64,000 bases of DNA from Bacteroidota bacterium (GCA_016776505.1 JADHTG010000004.1:1-64000), one strand, 5' to 3'. Shown: positions 52,538 to 62,335, counted from the first letter of the stretch. Program-made: numbers and translations. Notes: generated by a model not told the origin, from the sequence alone.

Positions 52538-53842
52538 TCAATCTCCTGCCTTAATATTTAATACCGGTTTTATTTTATACAAAACCTCAGCTGTTGGCTG
52601 TATGAGTCGTTCAATGAGTTTCGCATTTTTATACACCATGGGGCTTTCGTCCAGGGTGTTTTTGTTAATACAAGTAGAATAAATCCCCTGCATTGATTTT
52701 TTGTAATCTTCAATGTCCACTGTTTTTTTTGCTTTCGATCGTGACATAATCCGACCTGCTCCATGCGGGGCAGAAAAATTCCATTCCTCATTGCTTTTTC
52801 CTTCACAAATCAGGATTCCATCGCGCATATTAAAAGGAATAATCATTTTCTCCGTTTTATAGGAACGGATAGCACCTTTGCGTATTACCAGATCCTCAAA
52901 ATCTATGAAATTATGCACTGATTCGATGATTTCTCCACTAAAAGCAACTTTGATGTTTTCCAATATGATACGAAGCATGCTATGCCTGTTGAGAGAGGCG
53001 TATTGCTGCGCAAATACCATGTCACTTAAATAAGCCATCATATCATGTCCATCCAGTGGGGCCAGGTCCTTATCCTTAATTACAGGATTTTTTCGATTAA
53101 TTTCCCTGATCTTCTTATTGAGCTGTTTACCTTTAATTCCCTTTTTTTGAAGTCTGGCTATTTGATCAGCCATTTGCTCATTAGCAGGCTCCTGTTTTGA
53201 CTTTGCTTTATGCTGCCAATATTCTGCGATCCGGGCTCCAAAATGGCGGGACCCGCTATGTACAGTGATATAATAATTTCCATCGCTTATTCCTATTTCA
53301 ATGAAGTGATTTCCGCCCCCTAAAGTCCCAATGGAATGATAAAAGCGTTTTGGATCTATTCCAATTTGGAGGAGTTTCTTTTTAAGCCAGTCCTTGTTGT
53401 ACTCTGGCATTTCGTAATTGGTTCCAAACTGCTGATTATAGTTTAGGATGAAGGTCTGAGCTGTTTTGTTTGCTGATTCAAAATCCAGGGTTTCGGCCTG
53501 CGAATGTGGGTGAATGCTCGTGCTCATAGGAATAGAGCTTTGTATTTTCCTGTCCAGTTTTTCCAGTTTTTCAGGAAGATCAGGTCCCAGCTTTGCAGAT
53601 ATCATCCCACATCCAATATCTACGCCTATTATGTTTGGGATCAACAAGTCTGTTATGGGCATGGTAAATCCAATAACCGAGCCCTTTCCGGCATGAGTGT
53701 CTGGCATAATAACCACCTGTTTGCTGAACACTGGGTGGTTGATCATACGTGTGATTTGTGACATACATTCGGGCTCCACATCATCGATCATGATGTTTGC
53801 TGTTGTGTATTTTCCGTTGAGCTGGAGCATGGAATTATTCAT
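52538..53842 (-). CDS. rtcB: RtcB family RNA ligase
   Basis: GTP- and Mn2+-dependent ligase joining 2',3'-cyclic phosphate or 3'-phosphate RNA ends to 5'-OH ends. The 434-residue protein has the motifs IMPDTHAGKGSVIGF, GVDIGCGMIS (metal Cys), the VHSGSRHFGA segment and HGAGRIMSR with the guanylated histidine. Length matches the short bacterial form. A second ATG four codons in is possible. No archease gene is adjacent. The SRAP gene lies 29 bp upstream, so both may belong to a nucleic-acid repair unit. Confidence 0.93.
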   Translation of the reverse strand: MNNSMLQLNGKYTTANIMIDDVEPECMSQITRMINHPVFSKQVVIMPDTHAGKGSVIGFTMPITDLLIPNIIGVDIGCGMISAKLGPDLPEKLEKLDRKIQSSIPMSTSIHPHSQAETLDFESANKTAQTFILNYNQQFGTNYEMPEYNKDWLKKKLLQIGIDPKRFYHSIGTLGGGNHFIEIGISDGNYYITVHSGSRHFGARIAEYWQHKAKSKQEPANEQMADQIARLQKKGIKGKQLNKKIREINRKNPVIKDKDLAPLDGHDMMAYLSDMVFAQQYASLNRHSMLRIILENIKVAFSGEIIESVHNFIDFEDLVIRKGAIRSYKTEKMIIPFNMRDGILICEGKSNEEWNFSAPHGAGRIMSRSKAKKTVDIEDYKKSMQGIYSTCINKNTLDESPMVYKNAKLIERLIQPTAEVLYKIKPVLNIKAGD

Positions 53843-53871
53843 TTCTGGCCAAAGCGATTAATCCAGTCTTT

Positions 53872-54534
53872 TTATACGACTGGTAATATAATCTCTTCAA
53901 AATTATTTCCTGGTGAGTTCACAAGCTTTGATACCTCGTAAGAATGCATTAATTCAGTGTGATAAGGACTCAGAATTCGCTTTGCATCTTCTGATTTAAA
54001 ATTATCATCCAACCACAGCTTTTCATCTTCTTTTCTCAAAATGACCGGCATGCGATTGTGGATTGGTGACATCAATTGGTTGGGTTCGCAAGTAATAATC
54101 GTAAATGTTTGCACTATTTTACCTTCAGCATCTTTCCATTGATCCCATAAGCCTGCATATGCGAACAATTCATTGTCTTTTAGCCGAATGCATTGGGGGA
54201 TTTTTTTTTCGGCTGTTTTTTGCCATTCATAAAAACCATCTGACAATACCAAACATCGCTTGCTTTTAAGCAGGTTTTTAAAGGAGGGTTTCTCCGATAG
54301 GGTTTCTGAACGGGCATTAATCATTTTGTTCCCTATGGCCGGATCTTTAGCCCAGAATGGAATTAGTCCCCAGCGAAAAAAACTCAATTTTTCTGAATCC
54401 CTATTGCTAATAACCGGCAGCTGCTGTGTGGGTGAGGCATTGTATACCGGGCGATATTTGTCCTCATCAACAACCACATGAAAGCGCTCTGTGATTTCAT
54501 CCACTTTTTTTGTTATCATGAAACGTCCGCACAT
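53872..54534 (-). CDS. SRAP domain protein (YedK/HMCES family)
   Basis: Crosslinks to abasic sites in single-stranded DNA through its N-terminal cysteine to shield them. The 220-residue protein starts MCGRF, so Cys2 is exposed after Met removal. The other conserved residues are seen: Asn in YNASPTQQLPV, NARSETL, Glu in SDGFYEW and His in HNRMPVIL. It is a complete domain of usual length. It precedes rtcB by 29 bp on the same strand. Confidence 0.95.
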   Translation of the reverse strand: MCGRFMITKKVDEITERFHVVVDEDKYRPVYNASPTQQLPVISNRDSEKLSFFRWGLIPFWAKDPAIGNKMINARSETLSEKPSFKNLLKSKRCLVLSDGFYEWQKTAEKKIPQCIRLKDNELFAYAGLWDQWKDAEGKIVQTFTIITCEPNQLMSPIHNRMPVILRKEDEKLWLDDNFKSEDAKRILSPYHTELMHSYEVSKLVNSPGNNFEEIILPVV

Positions 54535-54713
54535 CGTTTTGTTATCCCCTTTTTAATCTGATTTTAATCATTCAGCAATTTAGCAATTATAATTTACACA
54601 TAAAAAACATCCACCTTTTTAAATATTCGGTTTGAGATCAGATGAGTGAGAAGATCACAATTAGCTCCAGGATTCTATTAATCCCTGACTATTTCTTCTC
54701 CCGGTCAAAACCC

Positions 54714-54980
54714 TTACTTCAGCAGGTAGCCATACCAGTAGCCGGTATGATAATTACCATCTTTAGCAATAAAGATCATATTGTTTGCATGGGAAAGTGA
54801 AAATCCAAAACTTCCATGGGAATAATCAAAGGTTTTAAGCAAGGTGACATCAAAACAAATATGAGCATTATGGGTGCCCGTGTGTTCCGCAAAAGTTTTT
54901 TGCGGTTGTAAAACCTGTGCGTCAACGGGCAAAATAGTCGCTATCCAGATTGGCGTTATAACTATACTTTTTACATTCAT
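54714..54980 (-). CDS. Small exported protein or gene remnant, unknown
   Basis: An 88-residue frame starting at the second of two adjacent ATGs. A plausible signal peptide (MNVKSIVITPIWIATILPVDAQ) is followed by about 65 residues with several histidines and aromatic residues, ending YWYGYLLK. I recognise no family, and it could be the remains of a longer gene. It lies 23 bp after the GNAT gene on the same strand. Coding status is uncertain. Confidence 0.4.
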   Translation of the reverse strand: MNVKSIVITPIWIATILPVDAQVLQPQKTFAEHTGTHNAHICFDVTLLKTFDYSHGSFGFSLSHANNMIFIAKDGNYHTGYWYGYLLK

Positions 54981-55003
54981 CATCCCAATTTATAAAATTG
55001 TTA

Positions 55004-55459
55004 TTACTCTGGGAACCACTCAAACAAATCATATTGGTGGGCATTCATTCCAATCGCCTTGTAGACTTTAATCGCATGGGAATTTGTTTTATCGACATAA
55101 AGCCTCAAGCCCCTTACATCATTGGAATTTAATACCATCTCTCTTAAAAAAGTAAACATTTTTTTGAAGATCTTTTGTTCCCTGAATTCGGGCTGAATGA
55201 ATACAGATTGTATCCACCAAACTATCCCATTTCTCCAGTCACTCCACTCATAAGTAATTAATAAAGAGCCAACAACCTTTTGATCATGTTCAGCCACATA
55301 ATAGCTTCCCAGGTTCTTATTTTTAAACACATTTTTTACCCCCGGATGGATAATGTTCTTGTTCAGCACAAGTCCCTCAGTCTCCCGGGCCATTTCCACC
55401 TGGAACAAGACTATTTTTTCAATATCCCGGCTGTCGGCATTTCTAATTATTAAACTCAT
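55004..55459 (-). CDS. GNAT family N-acetyltransferase
   Basis: A 151-residue acetyl-CoA-dependent acetyltransferase. The fold is recognisable: LIIRNADSRDIEKI at the start, KVVGSLLITYEWSDWRNG as strands 3-4, VFIQPEFREQKIFKKMF (the motif A position, though the usual Q/RxxGxG/A reads REQKIF) and the closing NSHAIKVYKAIGMN. The acetyl-CoA loop is atypical. Substrate unknown. Confidence 0.88.
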   Translation of the reverse strand: MSLIIRNADSRDIEKIVLFQVEMARETEGLVLNKNIIHPGVKNVFKNKNLGSYYVAEHDQKVVGSLLITYEWSDWRNGIVWWIQSVFIQPEFREQKIFKKMFTFLREMVLNSNDVRGLRLYVDKTNSHAIKVYKAIGMNAHQYDLFEWFPE

Positions 55460-55475
55460 AATGTTTGTATTTGTG

Positions 55476-55483
55476 CAAATTTA
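55476..55483 (-). promoter_or_regulatory. -7 element for the GNAT gene
   Basis: TAAATTTG on the minus strand matches TAnnTTTG and lies 16 bp before the ATG at 55459. Confidence 0.45.
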
Positions 55484-55544
55484 ATATGTTTAGTAATACC
55501 CACACCTGCATCATCCTTATGATAAGGAATCAATTATAATAATC

Positions 55545-55552
55545 TAAATTTG
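55545..55552 (+). promoter_or_regulatory. -7 element for the OmpA-like gene
   Basis: TAAATTTG, an exact consensus, lies 51 bp before the ATG at 55604. A 6-bp stem with a 5-base loop (55557-55573, TCCTAA/TTAGGA) follows it at the start of the leader. Confidence 0.45.
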
Positions 55553-55603
55553 AAGGTCCTAATTGTCTTAGGATATGACCATTAACAAAACCATGATAAG
55601 CAG

Positions 55604-56572
55604 ATGATTTATTTTAACAGAACACTATTAATGTTTCTCGTTTTATTGGTACTTACATCTTGTGTTACCAAGAAAAAATACCTGTATCTGGAGAGAAAGT
55701 ATTATAATGCATATGATGAAAATAAGATACTGGGCAAGGAAGTTGGTGAAATAAGCGCACAAAACAAGGATTATTTGACGCTTATTGAATCACTCAAAAA
55801 AGAGGTCGAAGAGTTAAAGACTGACACGGCTGAATCAGGAAAATCCCTGCGTGGCTTAGAGGAACGATATGAACAGCTTTACCATACCTATGTGTTGCTT
55901 GAAAAAACAAGTAAAAAAGCCATCGAGGGAACTACTGCAGAAATATTCACTGTTCAGAATGAGTTGATTGAAACGCAAAAAGCATTGCAAGAAAGGGAAA
56001 ACAAGCTGAACCAGACTGCCATTGAGCTAAAAGATAAGGAGACTAAACTTGCCGAGTTGCAGGATGTTCTTGACAAGCAGAAAAAAGTGGTTGGAGAGCT
56101 AAAGCAAAAAGTTTCAGCAGCTTTATTGGGATTTGAAAACCATGGACTGACTGTGGATATCAAAAATGGGAAAGTTTATGTGAGCCTGGAGGAAAAATTA
56201 TTGTTCGCCACAGGCAGTACAAAGGTGGATGCAAATGGGGAAGAAGCATTGAAAAAACTGGCCATCATGCTGCAGAACAATAAGGATATTAATGTTTTAA
56301 TCGAAGGACATACAGACAATGTACCCTATACATCCAGCGCAGGTTGTATTAAAGACAATTGGGATTTGAGTGTTTTAAGGGCCACATCCATCGTACGGAT
56401 ATTGATCAAACACGGGGAAATTGATCCGGTTCGCCTGATCCCGGCCGGTCGGGGAGAATTTTTACCCATAGATCCCGCTGATACAAATGAGGCAAGAGCC
56501 AAAAACAGGAGGATAGAGATCATTCTGACTCCAAAACTGGATGAACTTTTTCAAATTATAGGAAGTCATTAA
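55604..56572 (+). CDS. OmpA family lipoprotein with coiled coil
   Basis: A 322-residue outer-membrane lipoprotein binding peptidoglycan. The signal ends in LTSC, giving lipidated Cys20. A long coiled coil covers about 45-170. The C-terminal OmpA domain (about 200-310) has LIEGHTDNVPY and the NRRIEIILTP motif with the diaminopimelate-binding Arg, so wall attachment is likely. Its last four bases overlap the convergent gene at 56569. Confidence 0.92.
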   Translation: MIYFNRTLLMFLVLLVLTSCVTKKKYLYLERKYYNAYDENKILGKEVGEISAQNKDYLTLIESLKKEVEELKTDTAESGKSLRGLEERYEQLYHTYVLLEKTSKKAIEGTTAEIFTVQNELIETQKALQERENKLNQTAIELKDKETKLAELQDVLDKQKKVVGELKQKVSAALLGFENHGLTVDIKNGKVYVSLEEKLLFATGSTKVDANGEEALKKLAIMLQNNKDINVLIEGHTDNVPYTSSAGCIKDNWDLSVLRATSIVRILIKHGEIDPVRLIPAGRGEFLPIDPADTNEARAKNRRIEIILTPKLDELFQIIGSH

Positions 56573-57858
56573 TTCATTCGGTAAAATTTCTTTGGGGAAT
56601 AGCCATCCAGGTACAATCCATCTACTACATCATTTTCATTTAATACAAAATGAAACGTAATTCCTTTCACTGCTATTTTAAAAGTATTATTTCCAATGGG
56701 GTAACAAATATGTGATTCTTCTCCATTAAAATATGCAATCAGAAAATTCCCTTCTTTGAGAATACTAATTACTTCTTCACCATTCCAGCTATATTCTCCA
56801 ACATATTTGTTTATCTTAATGTTTTTGATATCGGAAGCGGATACAGATTGAAGGTTTTCATTCATCATCATATGCCAGGCTATATCGTCCAATGGAATTT
56901 CAGATTTTGACGCTATGACGATCGCTTTTTGTTGTATGGGTTCAAAAATCATAAAAACACTGATTTTTTTTCTCTCGCTTTGCTGATAATAAAAAACCGC
57001 TCTATCTGACTGATATACAAACCATCCTGGGCAAACCAGGCTTTTATCAAAGCGGGTTTCCTTGACATATTTTCTTAATTCCTGCAAACTGCTGTGGAAT
57101 TTCTTCTTCTTTTGACCCAATTGGATCCTCATCAGGCAACTTAGATCTTTGACATTTGAAATGAGTATTCCTTTTTCATCAAATTCTTCAATACCCGGAA
57201 TTTCCAACCCGTCGACAATAAGTGTTTTTGACAAATTCAAATTCCTAAATAAATTGTCATTGAAATAGAGTTCGCAAGGAAGTCCGTATTTAGCAAGTAA
57301 TAAATTAGATAAGTAGATCAAGTCCAAATTATGTTGGCAATAAACAGATCCTGGATTAAAACTAAAACTTCTTTTGGAAAAATTGAGCTGATTCATTTTT
57401 TCCTCCTGGCAAACTTTTCGATCATCCTCAGAATTTTTTGTATCCGATAAGCCTGAGGTATTCAGGGCTAGCTGCGATAGCATTAATCCTTTTGATTGTT
57501 TTCCTTTTATCCTGTTTTCTTTTTCAAGTAATTCGTTTACCGGGGTTTTCGGATGTATTCCATTATCCATCATATCAGCGAATTGCAGGGATACTATTAA
57601 GGGATAAAGTCCCGAAACATCTATTAAGGAAGAAGGCGAGAGTTTTTCATCCGGACCATTCATGACTAAAAACTCTTCGTTCTGGCCATCTATCACTACC
57701 AGGATCATGGAATGATAAACACCGGAATTAATTCTGTCGTTTATTATCCTTCGCAAACCTGGAGAAATATGGCTGGTCTGGGAATACAAATGATAATCTG
57801 TACACATTATCATTAATAACAAGAATAGGATGAATCCTTTACTAAAAGAATACCTCAA
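56569..57858 (-). CDS. Exported class C beta-lactamase-fold protein, probably catalytically dead
   Basis: A 429-residue exported protein (signal near residues 8-26). The fold is shown by the LSQLALNTSGLSD stretch (128-139), matching the HTSGL box of serine beta-lactamase/DD-peptidase families. The catalytic SxxK position reads SGLY (82-85), so the lysine is missing. The YxN motif reads YCQ (173-175). The last 90 residues resemble the lipocalin-like domain common at the end of this family. It lies 2 bp after a TonB receptor gene and is co-transcribed with it. It may have become a binding protein. Confidence 0.75.
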   Translation of the reverse strand: MRYSFSKGFILFLLLMIMCTDYHLYSQTSHISPGLRRIINDRINSGVYHSMILVVIDGQNEEFLVMNGPDEKLSPSSLIDVSGLYPLIVSLQFADMMDNGIHPKTPVNELLEKENRIKGKQSKGLMLSQLALNTSGLSDTKNSEDDRKVCQEEKMNQLNFSKRSFSFNPGSVYCQHNLDLIYLSNLLLAKYGLPCELYFNDNLFRNLNLSKTLIVDGLEIPGIEEFDEKGILISNVKDLSCLMRIQLGQKKKKFHSSLQELRKYVKETRFDKSLVCPGWFVYQSDRAVFYYQQSERKKISVFMIFEPIQQKAIVIASKSEIPLDDIAWHMMMNENLQSVSASDIKNIKINKYVGEYSWNGEEVISILKEGNFLIAYFNGEESHICYPIGNNTFKIAVKGITFHFVLNENDVVDGLYLDGYSPKKFYRMN

Positions 57859-57860
57859 GT

Positions 57861-60176
57861 CTATAGCTTTATTGAATATTGAATCCCATAATTAATCGGT
57901 TCTCTCACATCGCCCGGGCGAATCATATATTCCCTGTTTAGTAAATTTTTGATCACAAAAAGCAATTTGTGTTTTTCCTTTAAAGTATATGACAGGAAAA
58001 AATCAAAGACAATGTCCCCTTTATTATGTTCTTCCCTGTAATTTTTAATTCCCGGAAGTATTATTCCAATTCCAATTCCATTCGGGTAACTCGGGTTAGG
58101 GGGAGTTCGTATGGAATCTTCAAATGCTTTATCTATATTTATCATATGACTATGATAATCAGCATCTAAGCCCATGCTTAAACCCTTGTGTTCTACGCTT
58201 AACGAAGCTTTTGCACTATGATAAAAACGATATTTCAGGATATTGTGGTCCGTTGAATATCCGGCCTTGTTCTCCTCAAATTTCAGATCAAGCGGCTTGT
58301 TGTAGGTATAGCCTAATGAATAATTAATCGGAATTTTATGGATCATTCCATTGCCACTCAGGACGATGTCTATTCCATAGATTTGGGCGTTTGAAATATT
58401 GAAAGCTTTGAAACCGGTATAATCAATAAAGTCCCACAATGTGGGATTCTTAAGTTCAGGAGGATAGTGCTGGCCAAAATTAAACTCTATCATGTCCTTG
58501 TATTCAGAAACAAAGCCTGCAAAATCAATATACCCAAGCCAGTTTTTAATCCTGAATGCTTGAAGCAGACCCAGTTCTGCCGACCAGCCTCTTTCTGCAC
58601 TGAGGTTTTCATTAGGAAATATTTTCAGGCTTCCAACCTGGGTTACCGTATACTTTTCTGCTACTGTCGGATACCTGAATCCCTGTCCAAAAGAGGCCCT
58701 GATATATGTTTGCTGTGCAAGATGATAATTAATCCCTGCCCGAAAAACGGGTTTTGAATCAGGTTGATCCTCATTGATACTGAACCGATCCCATCTTCCG
58801 CCAAGCGATATAGTCAACTTATCAAACTTTTTATCAAGTTGACTATATATGCCCACATTATTTCCGGAATGACTGGTGTCTCCAAAAATTTCAGATTTGG
58901 TTTGCATGTGAGAGCCTGACAATCCACTTGTCCAGACCAGGCCTTTTTTCGCATAGAATTGAAATTTATAATCCGCGTAGAACAGTTTATCCAGATTATT
59001 CTGATAGGTATTGTTTGTATTTTGAATTCTGTAAAACCTGGTCCTAAGGCTGTGTTTGGTTTTCTTATTATTGAAAAAGGTGATATAGGGATCTATATTA
59101 AAGCGGCTTAGTTTGAAGGATTGATCATAATCTGGTGAAGCCATGTACACACCCGTATCTCCGTCTTTCCATAGCAAAAAAAGATTTCCTCTTTCCTTCA
59201 TGAAAGAGCTTTTCACGCCAAATGTCAATCCTTTGATCTTTTTTGAAGCGTATTGTGTTCCAATAGTAAAGCGGACATTCTGTTCATTATCATTTTGCCT
59301 AAAACCATCATTGCTTAAGACGGAGGCTCCAAAAATTAAATCCAGGTTTCCAAGTTTTCGGGAATGAAAAAATTGCAAATTGTTTTTAAATTTCAGCGTG
59401 TCTCCCCACCATTGAATTTCTTTTCTCCTGGGGCTTCCGTAAAGCGTTGTTGATATTTGAAGTTTCGTTTGTGCTTTTTCTTTCGGAAAAGCTGTTCTAA
59501 TGTTAATTATTCCGTTCAGTGCTGATGAGCCAAACAGGGAAGAGGAGGCTCCTTTGATTATTTCAACCTGTTCTAAGCTTTCTAGCGGAACATAATCCCA
59601 TACAATTTCTCCCGATGCACCTGTTAACATCGGTAAATCGTCAATCAACAACAACACCCTGCTTCCCGCTCCATAGCTGTAACCACTCCCACCCCTGATA
59701 CTAATTTGCTTATCAACTACCATGACACCCGGAATCTTTTGAACGACACTTTCAAGTGTGGTGGCATTGTTGTTTTGTATTGCCTGTGGTTTTACCACCA
59801 CCATGGAAACTGTCACATCCGAAATTTTTTGTTCAAATTTTCCTGCACTCACCACCACTTCGTCCAGCAACCTGCTTTGAATTTGTAATTCAACATCCAG
59901 CCGTATGAGCTTGTTTTTTACAACTGTTATCTCTTTTGAGATTTTTTCATATCCAATGTAGCTAAAGTAAAGAGTGTGGTCTCCGGGTTCCAGGGAAAGC
60001 AAAAATGAGCCCTTCTCATCTGTAGCTATTCCATGGCTATTTGATGTATATACATTAACCCCGGCTAGTAATTCTTTGGTGTTATTATCTTTTATAATTC
60101 CAAAAACACCGGTATTTTGTGCACTGGTCCATATTGTGGAGAATAAAAGAAGCAGGATGCTGAATATTCTGAGCAT
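57861..60176 (-). CDS. TonB-dependent outer-membrane receptor
   Basis: A 771-residue receptor. The signal peptide (MLRIFSILLLLFSTIWTSAQ) is followed by a carboxypeptidase-regulatory-like domain at 21-100, the plug with its RGGSGYSYGAG and LFGSSALNGIINIRT motifs (about 125-240) and a beta-barrel ending YSIKL. No SusD partner is adjacent, so a metal-chelate or vitamin substrate is more likely than a glycan, but this is inference. The degenerate beta-lactamase-like gene follows after 2 bp. Confidence 0.93.
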   Translation of the reverse strand: MLRIFSILLLLFSTIWTSAQNTGVFGIIKDNNTKELLAGVNVYTSNSHGIATDEKGSFLLSLEPGDHTLYFSYIGYEKISKEITVVKNKLIRLDVELQIQSRLLDEVVVSAGKFEQKISDVTVSMVVVKPQAIQNNNATTLESVVQKIPGVMVVDKQISIRGGSGYSYGAGSRVLLLIDDLPMLTGASGEIVWDYVPLESLEQVEIIKGASSSLFGSSALNGIINIRTAFPKEKAQTKLQISTTLYGSPRRKEIQWWGDTLKFKNNLQFFHSRKLGNLDLIFGASVLSNDGFRQNDNEQNVRFTIGTQYASKKIKGLTFGVKSSFMKERGNLFLLWKDGDTGVYMASPDYDQSFKLSRFNIDPYITFFNNKKTKHSLRTRFYRIQNTNNTYQNNLDKLFYADYKFQFYAKKGLVWTSGLSGSHMQTKSEIFGDTSHSGNNVGIYSQLDKKFDKLTISLGGRWDRFSINEDQPDSKPVFRAGINYHLAQQTYIRASFGQGFRYPTVAEKYTVTQVGSLKIFPNENLSAERGWSAELGLLQAFRIKNWLGYIDFAGFVSEYKDMIEFNFGQHYPPELKNPTLWDFIDYTGFKAFNISNAQIYGIDIVLSGNGMIHKIPINYSLGYTYNKPLDLKFEENKAGYSTDHNILKYRFYHSAKASLSVEHKGLSMGLDADYHSHMINIDKAFEDSIRTPPNPSYPNGIGIGIILPGIKNYREEHNKGDIVFDFFLSYTLKEKHKLLFVIKNLLNREYMIRPGDVREPINYGIQYSIKL

Positions 60177-60265
60177 TTGGTTTTTTTGAACATATAAAAT
60201 TAATACAATGTTTTAAATATTATGCCTAATTTCGACAAACGTTCACTTCATTTAAATTTAAACGT

Positions 60266-60997
60266 ATGAAAATCAACAGATATCTTTATTCAGTACTACT
60301 GGGATTAATGCTTAGTCATTTTTCATTTGGGCAGTGCGTTCCGGATACCACAAATTCCAACCCGGGAATATACCCTGACACCCTCATAAATCTTGATACA
60401 TCTTTTGTAGGAGACAATTATGAAATGGTCATGACTGCCATAGTGCCAGAAGACACAATGGTTTTTGGAAGCCCGATTCCTATTGATTCCATAGGGATTT
60501 TAAAATTTGAAGGCCTTCCGGCAGGATTCACAGTGATAGCAAACACTTCTTCTGCCTATTGGAAGGGAGGTAGTTCAGGTTGCATTTTAATAACAGGAGC
60601 TCCAACCATTACTGATGTAGGTGTTTATCCCCTTACAATTCAGGTTATTGCAGTAGTTGCCGGAACTCCAGCCCCTTATGATGTTCCCGGATATCGCCTG
60701 GTTATTTCCGGGACTTCCGGATTTTCTGATATTGAATCATCTCCTACAACAGCTTTTGCTTTTCCGAATCCCTTTCGCGATAAAATAAATATACAATTCA
60801 CGAGTCCTTATTCAGAATTATGTGTTTTCCAGGTGTTCAACTCGAAGGGTAGTCTCATACACTCATCCAATCAACAATTGGATATCGGCACCAATACAAT
60901 TCTTTTTAATAATGTGCATTTTGCTGAGGGATTGTATTTCTATTCCCTGTCGTCTGAGCATCTGCACATGGCAAATAAAATCTTTCTAAAGTATTAA
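60266..60997 (+). CDS. Small secreted Ig-like protein with T9SS sorting domain
   Basis: A 243-residue exported protein. The signal peptide ends near FGQC. Residues 25-150 form a beta-rich, Ig-like domain (strands around ILKFEGLPAGFTVIA and VGVYPLTIQVIAVV). The C-terminal 75 residues, from FPNPFRDKINIQF to MANKIFLKY, are a type A T9SS sorting domain. Function is unknown. A near-consensus -7 box (TAATTTCG, 60227-60234) lies upstream. Confidence 0.82.
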   Translation: MKINRYLYSVLLGLMLSHFSFGQCVPDTTNSNPGIYPDTLINLDTSFVGDNYEMVMTAIVPEDTMVFGSPIPIDSIGILKFEGLPAGFTVIANTSSAYWKGGSSGCILITGAPTITDVGVYPLTIQVIAVVAGTPAPYDVPGYRLVISGTSGFSDIESSPTTAFAFPNPFRDKINIQFTSPYSELCVFQVFNSKGSLIHSSNQQLDIGTNTILFNNVHFAEGLYFYSLSSEHLHMANKIFLKY

Positions 60998-61058
60998 TTT
61001 ACAGTGTGCCCTATTAATTAATGTATATTAATAGTTTAAGCCTGTCGTTTCTTATTTG

Positions 61059-61088
61059 TTTGTTTGAAATTTAAAGAGTGTAATTTTG
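61059..61088 (+). promoter_or_regulatory. Promoter of the U32 gene
   Basis: TTTG at 61059-61062, an 18-bp spacer and a perfect -7 TAATTTTG at 61081-61088. It lies downstream of the TTG that could open the long frame at 61064, so the protein must start later. Confidence 0.65.
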
Positions 61089-61105
61089 CACCTTTAATGT
61101 TTCAA

Positions 61106-62335
61106 ATGGAAATTCTCGCACCAGCCGGTTCTTATGAATCCCTGATAGCTGCCATACAATCAGGGGCCCATTCCGTTTATTTTGGAATTGATAAACTAAA
61201 TATGCGATCTCGGTCCAGTTTTAATTTTACTTTAAAAGATCTCTCTAAAATTTCCAGCATTTGTAAGGATCATGGAGTTCTTTCTTATATTACACTGAAC
61301 ACCGTCATGTATGATGATGATTTAACAACTATAGGCGAAATTGTAGATGCTGCGATAGAAAATAAAATCGACGCTATAATAGCTTCCGACCAGTCAGTTA
61401 TTAATTATGTACATGGAAAAGATATTGCCCTTCACTTATCTACCCAATTAAATGTTTCAAATTTTGAGTCCGTTCGGTTTTATTCAAATTTTGCTGATGT
61501 CATTGTTTTAGCAAGAGAGTTGAGTTTGATTCAAATTCAAAAAATCATTCAACAAATTCGTTCAAATAAAACTTCAGGACCTTCGGGAAATTTAATCAGA
61601 ATTGAAGTTTTTGGTCATGGAGCACTTTGTATGGCTGTGTCGGGTAAATGCTTTTTAAGTGAACATCTTCATGCTGCATCGGCAAACAGGGGGGAATGCT
61701 ACCAGGTTTGCAGGCGCGAATTCCAGGTGCAGGATGAACAGGGAAGGGAATTAGTGCTGGATAATCAATATATTCTGTCTCCAAAAGATTTGTGTACTAT
61801 TGGTTTTTTGGACCAACTGGCAGATGCCGGAATTGCTATCCTTAAAATTGAAGGTCGGGGTCGATCTCCTGAATATGTTAAAACAGTTGTGAGTGCTTAT
61901 AAAGAAGGACTTGAGGCTGTCAGTAAGGGATTTTATTCAAAAGATTTAGTGGATAAGCTTAACAAAAAACTGGGTAGCGTATTCAATCGTGGATTTTGGG
62001 AAGGTCATTATCTTGGGGATCTAATATCTAACTGGAACACGAACATCCATGGCTCAAAAGCAACTTACAAAAAAGAATATATTGGAAAGGGGGTAAATTA
62101 TTTTAAAAAAATAGAGGTTGCAGAGTTTTTGGTAGAAAGTGGATTTCTTGAAGTCGGCGATTCGGTTTTTGTCACAGGGCCAACAACAGGGGTTCTTGAG
62201 TTTGCTATTCAGGATTTATGGCTTGATGACAAAAGTGTTTCACGTGTAACGAAAGGGGATCGCTTTTCTATTAAAACAGATGCCATTATTAGAAATTCTG
62301 ACAGGCTTTATAAAATGGTTAAAGTTATTCGCTAA
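61106..62335 (+). CDS. U32 family protein (TrhP/RlhA type RNA hydroxylation factor)
   Basis: A 409-residue protein beginning MEILAPAGSYESL, the usual U32 start; the ATG at 61097 is a close alternative. The family was named as peptidases, but the characterised members TrhP and RlhA hydroxylate tRNA or rRNA. Four cysteines in GALCMAVSGKC and ANRGECYQVCRREF are the likely Fe-S ligands. The KIEGRGRSPEYVKTVVSAYK motif is also present. Closer to TrhP by pattern, but not certain. Its stop overlaps the convergent lipoprotein stop. Confidence 0.88.
   Translation: MEILAPAGSYESLIAAIQSGAHSVYFGIDKLNMRSRSSFNFTLKDLSKISSICKDHGVLSYITLNTVMYDDDLTTIGEIVDAAIENKIDAIIASDQSVINYVHGKDIALHLSTQLNVSNFESVRFYSNFADVIVLARELSLIQIQKIIQQIRSNKTSGPSGNLIRIEVFGHGALCMAVSGKCFLSEHLHAASANRGECYQVCRREFQVQDEQGRELVLDNQYILSPKDLCTIGFLDQLADAGIAILKIEGRGRSPEYVKTVVSAYKEGLEAVSKGFYSKDLVDKLNKKLGSVFNRGFWEGHYLGDLISNWNTNIHGSKATYKKEYIGKGVNYFKKIEVAEFLVESGFLEVGDSVFVTGPTTGVLEFAIQDLWLDDKSVSRVTKGDRFSIKTDAIIRNSDRLYKMVKVIR

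Noticed and set aside
61064-61105. Longer U32 protein starting at TTG 61064
   Set aside because: A full promoter lies inside this stretch, and the family starts at MEILAPAG.
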